Below, one piece after another: positions 41,865 to 45,177 of a stretch of DNA of 45,177 nucleotides. The DNA comes from Halorhodospira abdelmalekii. Lineage in GTDB: Bacteria > Pseudomonadota > Gammaproteobacteria > Nitrococcales > Halorhodospiraceae. Position 1 is the first letter of the stretch. Every line of letters starts with the position of its first letter. The DNA lies in NCBI RefSeq assembly GCF_016583625.1, contig NZ_NRRN01000027.1, positions 1 through 45,177 on the forward strand, in the 5' to 3' direction. Position numbers and translations under genes: made by a program. The notes below the pieces were generated by a model that was not told where the DNA came from, searched no databases, and was given only the letters and a program-made list of their open reading frames with translations.

Positions 41865-42206
41865 ATGAACAATCAGATTTATAGCGATGCATTTTGGGAG
41901 GCTTACGCCGAAATCCTCGTTGAGTGTTGGTCGGATAAAGAGTTCAAGGAGAGGTTCAAGCGGGAACCAGAGGCAGTCTTCAAGGAGTGGGAGTTCGATC
42001 TCCCAGTGGGCCTTACAATTAAGGTAATCGAACAAAGCGAAGGCATCCTTCCGCTCGGCTTGCCTCCAAAACCACGGGGTTTCGATCGAGAAATTTCTGT
42101 AGAAGATTTAGATGCTGTTGCTGGCGGCACGGCTCCAATTGTTCCGGATGATAATGGCGATCCTCAGCCGACAGGCGGTACACATCCGTTACCGCCGTGC
42201 AAATAA
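41865..42206 (+). CDS. NHLP-leader RiPP precursor 2
   Basis: This 113-aa paralogue of precursor 1 is transcribed in the opposite direction. Its 88-residue leader aligns without gaps (about 80% identical by eye), including QIYSDAFWE, ECWSD, EEWEFDLP-type blocks and the end DLDAVAGG. The 25-residue core differs: it starts TAPIVPDDNG, has a TGGTH patch, and ends HPLPPCK. As in precursor 1, the only core Cys is penultimate and the only core Lys is last. AGGAGG six bases before ATG is a strong ribosome binding site. The response regulator gene converges on it. Confidence 0.93.
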   Translation: MNNQIYSDAFWEAYAEILVECWSDKEFKERFKREPEAVFKEWEFDLPVGLTIKVIEQSEGILPLGLPPKPRGFDREISVEDLDAVAGGTAPIVPDDNGDPQPTGGTHPLPPCK

Positions 42207-42214
42207 TTGGCTTA

Positions 42215-42250
42215 GGCGCGGTGGTTTTCACTCCCGCGTCCATTTTTTTT
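42215..42250 (+). terminator. Terminator after NHLP precursor 2
   Basis: GG-CGCGG-TG pairs with CA-CCGCG-CC with two small bulges on the 3' side, followed by ATTTTTTTT (T8, 42243-42250). Its position between convergent genes and its parallel to the terminator after precursor 1 support it. Confidence 0.6.
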
Positions 42251-42945
42251 CAATCGATGCGGTAGCCAAATCCAGGTATCGCACGGATCATGTCTGAACA
42301 AGGGAGTTTGCGCCGAAGGCGCCAGACAAGATTCTTCAGTGCGTTCTCACTGACAACGCCACCCGGCCAAATCACGTCGAAGAGTTCATCATAGGGAACT
42401 GTCTTGCCCCGACACTCAAGGAGCAAAGCCAGCAGCTTCACTTCGCGCCGAGTCAATTGTACGGTCCCGCCGCTGTCGCTTCTCATTTGGCCGGTCGAAC
42501 AATCCAGATCAATGCCACCACCGTTCACACGACGGCCTCCTCTCCTCTCCGGACCCCGTTCGTTATCCTCGCTGCAGCGGTTCACTAGGGCGGTCGTGAT
42601 CGTAGCCACCACCGTACGATCAGTGACAGGCTTAACGAGATAGCCCGAGGGGCAAGTATGACGGGCTCGCTGCAACGTCTCGCGCTCACCGTAGGCAGTA
42701 AGATAGATGAGGATAAACGCCCCCTCATCACATTGGCGCAAGCGCTGCGCCGCCTCGATGCCATCTCCGCCTTCGCGCAACCGGACGTCCATCAGCACCA
42801 CATCGGGTTGCTCAGCCTGAAATATTGTCACTGCCTCCTCTTCGTCACGAGCCAAACCAACGACGTGGAACTCTTCAGCCTCTAATACTTCTTTTAGGTA
42901 GTGTGCAATAAGCAACTCATCTTCGACCAATAACACGGTTGCCAT
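42250..42945 (-). CDS. OmpR-type response regulator
   Basis: This 231-aa regulator has a receiver domain (1-120) with the acidic pair VEDE, phospho-acceptor Asp in VLMDVRL (near 53), the LTAYGE Thr/Ala switch and the LVKP Lys. A Ser/Gly/Arg-rich linker with ERRGGRR follows, then a winged-helix DNA-binding domain (about 150-231): LTRREVKLLALLLECRGKTVPYDEL and LVWRLRRKL...IRAIPGFGYRI. It starts one base after the kinase stop, so the two form one unit. The likely target is the precursor upstream regions, by position only. Confidence 0.94.
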   Translation of the reverse strand: MATVLLVEDELLIAHYLKEVLEAEEFHVVGLARDEEEAVTIFQAEQPDVVLMDVRLREGGDGIEAAQRLRQCDEGAFILIYLTAYGERETLQRARHTCPSGYLVKPVTDRTVVATITTALVNRCSEDNERGPERRGGRRVNGGGIDLDCSTGQMRSDSGGTVQLTRREVKLLALLLECRGKTVPYDELFDVIWPGGVVSENALKNLVWRLRRKLPCSDMIRAIPGFGYRID

Positions 42946-42946
42946 G

Positions 42947-44962
42947 TCAGACTGTTCCTTGCCAAAATGGAAAACGCACTTGCACGCAGTTTACTGACCC
43001 CGAATAGCGTTTCATTTCCCCACTAAGCTGCTCTGCCATGATCCTTACAATCTTCAGACCGAAATTTTCATCGTTGTCGATCGGCATGCCGTGTCCATTA
43101 TCTTCTATTCGAAGCAACATTTCATCTCCTTCGCGCACCAGAGAGAGCCATATTTCTCCAGAGGAACGCCCGACGAAAGCGTGTTGATAGGCGTTGGTCA
43201 CCAGCTCGTTAACAATCAATCCACACGCAATTAATGTTTTAATAGGCAACCTGAGACGATTATCAACCTGCACATGCAAACGTACGGGACAATTTTCAGC
43301 GCTGTAACACCGCTCAAGATGATCGAGCAAGCGCGTCAAATAGTCGATTGCACAAAGATCGCTGATGTCTTCGCTGACGTAGAGCAGCTCATGAGCTAGT
43401 GCCATAGAGTGAATCCGGTCTCGACCAGCGCGCAGAGCGGCGGTAGCAGCACTCTTTTCACCCTCCTGCATAATCTGAAGACCGAGCAAGCTACCGACGA
43501 TAGCCAAATTATTTTTGACCCGATGGTGAACCTCTAGCAGCAAAACCTCTTTCTCTCGCAGAGAGCTGACGAGTGAAAGAGTTCGCTTTCTTACAGCCTC
43601 TTCTAATTCATCGCGTAGCTGCTCTAACCGACGATTATGTTCACTGATCTGCCGAATCAAATCGGCTTGCGCCTTTTCCTTTTGGTTGCGCAAAAGGGTG
43701 ATCTGACTGGCAAGCGCAAAGGAGAGCAAAACCGCCCCTAGCACAGACCCAAACAAAAATGTATAATTCACATATGAATCAGAAGGAAAAAAACCAAACC
43801 GCCGAAAAGAAAAAAGCGCCACCCCAACAATAAAAAGACCAAAGGCGGCCAAAAAAAAGCGGGCAGCAGGATCGGCACGCAGTCGCAGACCTTGTAATCC
43901 TGCCGCAGCAATAACCAAAAGAAGTGGAACAAGGATAGCGAACAGTGGCATCGTACTGGGTTGATCAACAACGGTTGCATAAAGGACAACGCCACCAATT
44001 GCAAACATACCGGACCTCAGCAAAAAGTCGATCTTCGGCATGTTTGAACGAGCAAGCAAAAAACTCCGCGTGAATTGAATTGAGGCCAAAATAGCAAGGC
44101 AGAACGTATAAATATTTAGACGGCCATCGAGCCATTCGCCTGCGTAGAACAAGTACTCGCGCAGCAATTCGTAGTGCGCGGCAACATTGAGCGGCACCGC
44201 GACAATAAAAAGAACATAATAAATGTAGCGCGACTCTCGAAGCGAAAAGAAAAGAAACAAATTATACAATGCCATGCTGAGCATGGCCCCAAAATACCCC
44301 CCAAGCATGAAACGAGTAATCTGATCTTGATCAGTGAACGTTGATTCGGTTATTAAACGAGAATTGATGGCCACCCCGTCACGGGAAGCAAAACGCAAAT
44401 AGACTTCTGCTCGACCTTGATTATCGAAGTGAACCGGGACGATACTATCACGATGTGGGTAAGGTTCTGTTTCAATGGAAACCCCCCGACCTTTGCGATA
44501 GTGCACAATCTCACCGTCTACCTCCTGGTAGGCATCCACCTCGTCGAGATAGGGAACCCCCACCACCAAAAACCATTCGCGGGCTGGGTTTTTGATTTCG
44601 CGCAAACATAACCGAACCCAGATTGCATCATCGGTATACCCAAAATTCAGTGCCTCACCGCGCCTTACAAACCCCAACTCTCGTATTTCGGCGAAAGGAA
44701 GCTCGGCCGAGGGATCGCGCAGAACGGCAGCGATAGGCTCGATCGCATAGCTCTCCTGTTCGCCCAGAACGGCGTAGTTAGAACACCGGTTCTCTGCTGC
44801 GACCTCCGTCGAACCGGAGGCCGCAACTGCGGGGGTAAAAAGCGCCAACAGGAGGGGAAACAGCACTGCGAGGGTGACGATAATGCCAGCGACGGCCACA
44901 ATCTCAAAAAATGCCCAAACGGCCGGGTGTGCGCTGTCGTTTCTGCGGCCATTTGGCGACAT
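42947..44962 (-). CDS. Sensor histidine kinase with 7TMR-DISM sensor
   Basis: A signal segment, an extracytoplasmic 7TMR-DISMED2 domain (RELGFVRRGEALNFGYTDDAIWVRL), seven membrane spans, a coiled coil, a HisKA_2-type dimerisation helix with the phospho-His (LEVHHRVKNNLAIVGSLLGLQ) and an ATPase domain (IVNELVTNAYQHAF; IEDNGHGMPID). I prefer ATG 44962 (MSPNGRRNDSAHP, then the hydrophobic segment), 671 aa. A GTG at 45046, immediately after the upstream stop, would add 28 residues without a clear ribosome site. Such sensors often bind carbohydrate-like or other extracellular ligands; the ligand here is unknown. Confidence 0.9.
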   Translation of the reverse strand: MSPNGRRNDSAHPAVWAFFEIVAVAGIIVTLAVLFPLLLALFTPAVAASGSTEVAAENRCSNYAVLGEQESYAIEPIAAVLRDPSAELPFAEIRELGFVRRGEALNFGYTDDAIWVRLCLREIKNPAREWFLVVGVPYLDEVDAYQEVDGEIVHYRKGRGVSIETEPYPHRDSIVPVHFDNQGRAEVYLRFASRDGVAINSRLITESTFTDQDQITRFMLGGYFGAMLSMALYNLFLFFSLRESRYIYYVLFIVAVPLNVAAHYELLREYLFYAGEWLDGRLNIYTFCLAILASIQFTRSFLLARSNMPKIDFLLRSGMFAIGGVVLYATVVDQPSTMPLFAILVPLLLVIAAAGLQGLRLRADPAARFFLAAFGLFIVGVALFSFRRFGFFPSDSYVNYTFLFGSVLGAVLLSFALASQITLLRNQKEKAQADLIRQISEHNRRLEQLRDELEEAVRKRTLSLVSSLREKEVLLLEVHHRVKNNLAIVGSLLGLQIMQEGEKSAATAALRAGRDRIHSMALAHELLYVSEDISDLCAIDYLTRLLDHLERCYSAENCPVRLHVQVDNRLRLPIKTLIACGLIVNELVTNAYQHAFVGRSSGEIWLSLVREGDEMLLRIEDNGHGMPIDNDENFGLKIVRIMAEQLSGEMKRYSGSVNCVQVRFPFWQGTV

Positions 44963-45046
44963 GAGAGAAGCCCTCGATTCTAGAGCGTCTAAAGCTGCCC
45001 CCGCCGACCCAGACCACCATAGGCGCCAAAATAAGCCGGCGGGCAC

Positions 45047-45177
45047 TCATACGTTACTGATTCCACGATCCCGACAATAGCTGATCAGCTCGTTCAATCG
45101 TGGCGGTAACTGCTGCAGTTGTCGCCGCCGGGGACGCTCAGACATGACCGCCAAGGCCTCATCCCAGCGTTCCAAGC
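45047..45177 (-). CDS. C-terminal end of an unidentified protein (partial)
   Basis: An open frame of 42 codons enters from the right edge and ends LNELISYCRDRGISNV with TGA at 45047-45049, directly before the alternative GTG start of the kinase. It is rich in Arg/Gln/Leu (SERPRRRQLQQLPPRLNEL). It is too short to identify. The other two minus-strand frames are shorter or closed. Confidence 0.4.
   Translation of the reverse strand, partial: LERWDEALAVMSERPRRRQLQQLPPRLNELISYCRDRGISNV

Noticed and set aside
1-45177. tRNA or rRNA gene as an island attachment site
   Set aside because: No cloverleaf-like segment with the conserved GGTTCGAATC-type T arm was recognised; the flanks instead show attC-like sites and a recD relic.

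Overview
The window looks like a chromosomal piece of a GC-rich gammaproteobacterium. It has RecBCD-type recB and recD, HsdM/S/R of proteobacterial type, an adenosylhomocysteinase and a GGDEF protein. The Ala/Thr/Asp-rich low-complexity inserts in RecB and RecD would fit a halophilic or Chromatiales-like lineage, but the species cannot be named from sequence alone. Everything here was read by eye; no database search was run.

Layout. (1) 51-6244: recB-recD on the + strand, with translational overlap. (2) 6245-7195: an integron-like cassette, higB-higA, flanked by two attC-like sites, with no integrase in the window. (3) 7196-20122: a type I restriction-modification operon (hsdM, hsdS, a Zn-hook RloC-like ATPase, hsdR, a YgjP-type metallopeptidase). 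A second layer sits between the ATPase gene and hsdR: a zeta-like kinase, a small partner protein and the DNA ADP-ribosylating pair DarT/DarG, preceded by a 52-codon relic of an hsdR start. (4) 20123-21189: scar tissue, with two 3' ends of group II introns, a relic of a divergent recD allele and a BrnT/BrnA pair. (5) 21190-23603: a GGDEF diguanylate cyclase and ahcY. (6) 23749-45049: a RiPP (ribosomally made, modified peptide) locus.

The RiPP locus is the most interesting part. Two paralogous precursors have 88-residue nitrile-hydratase-like leaders (NHLP) ending in AVAGG. The leaders are about 80% identical, but the cores differ except for an acidic, Pro-rich character and a shared C-terminal Pro-x-Cys-Lys or Pro-Pro-Cys-Lys. 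Around them lie a fused SagC/SagD-like YcaO protein, a second YcaO, a SagB-like dehydrogenase, a methyltransferase, two SET-domain proteins, a complete deoxyhypusine synthase homologue, and an export machine: a C39 peptidase/ABC protein, a second NHLM-type ABC protein, an HlyD adaptor, a TolC-like channel and a substrate-binding lipoprotein. A third, unrelated 63-residue Ser/Thr/Cys-rich peptide gene with a strong Shine-Dalgarno sits directly upstream of the second YcaO and SagB. A 7TM histidine kinase and response regulator adjoin the second NHLP gene.

Working model (inference): YcaO/SagB enzymes form an azole or azoline at the single core Cys. The deoxyhypusine synthase homologue transfers an aminobutyl group from spermidine to the C-terminal Lys, and/or the SET proteins methylate that Lys. 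The C39 protease cuts after Gly-Gly and the pump exports the product. I know of no characterised RiPP carrying a hypusine-type modification. The SET/TolC reading frame is probably two genes fused by a one-base change in an A8 tract.
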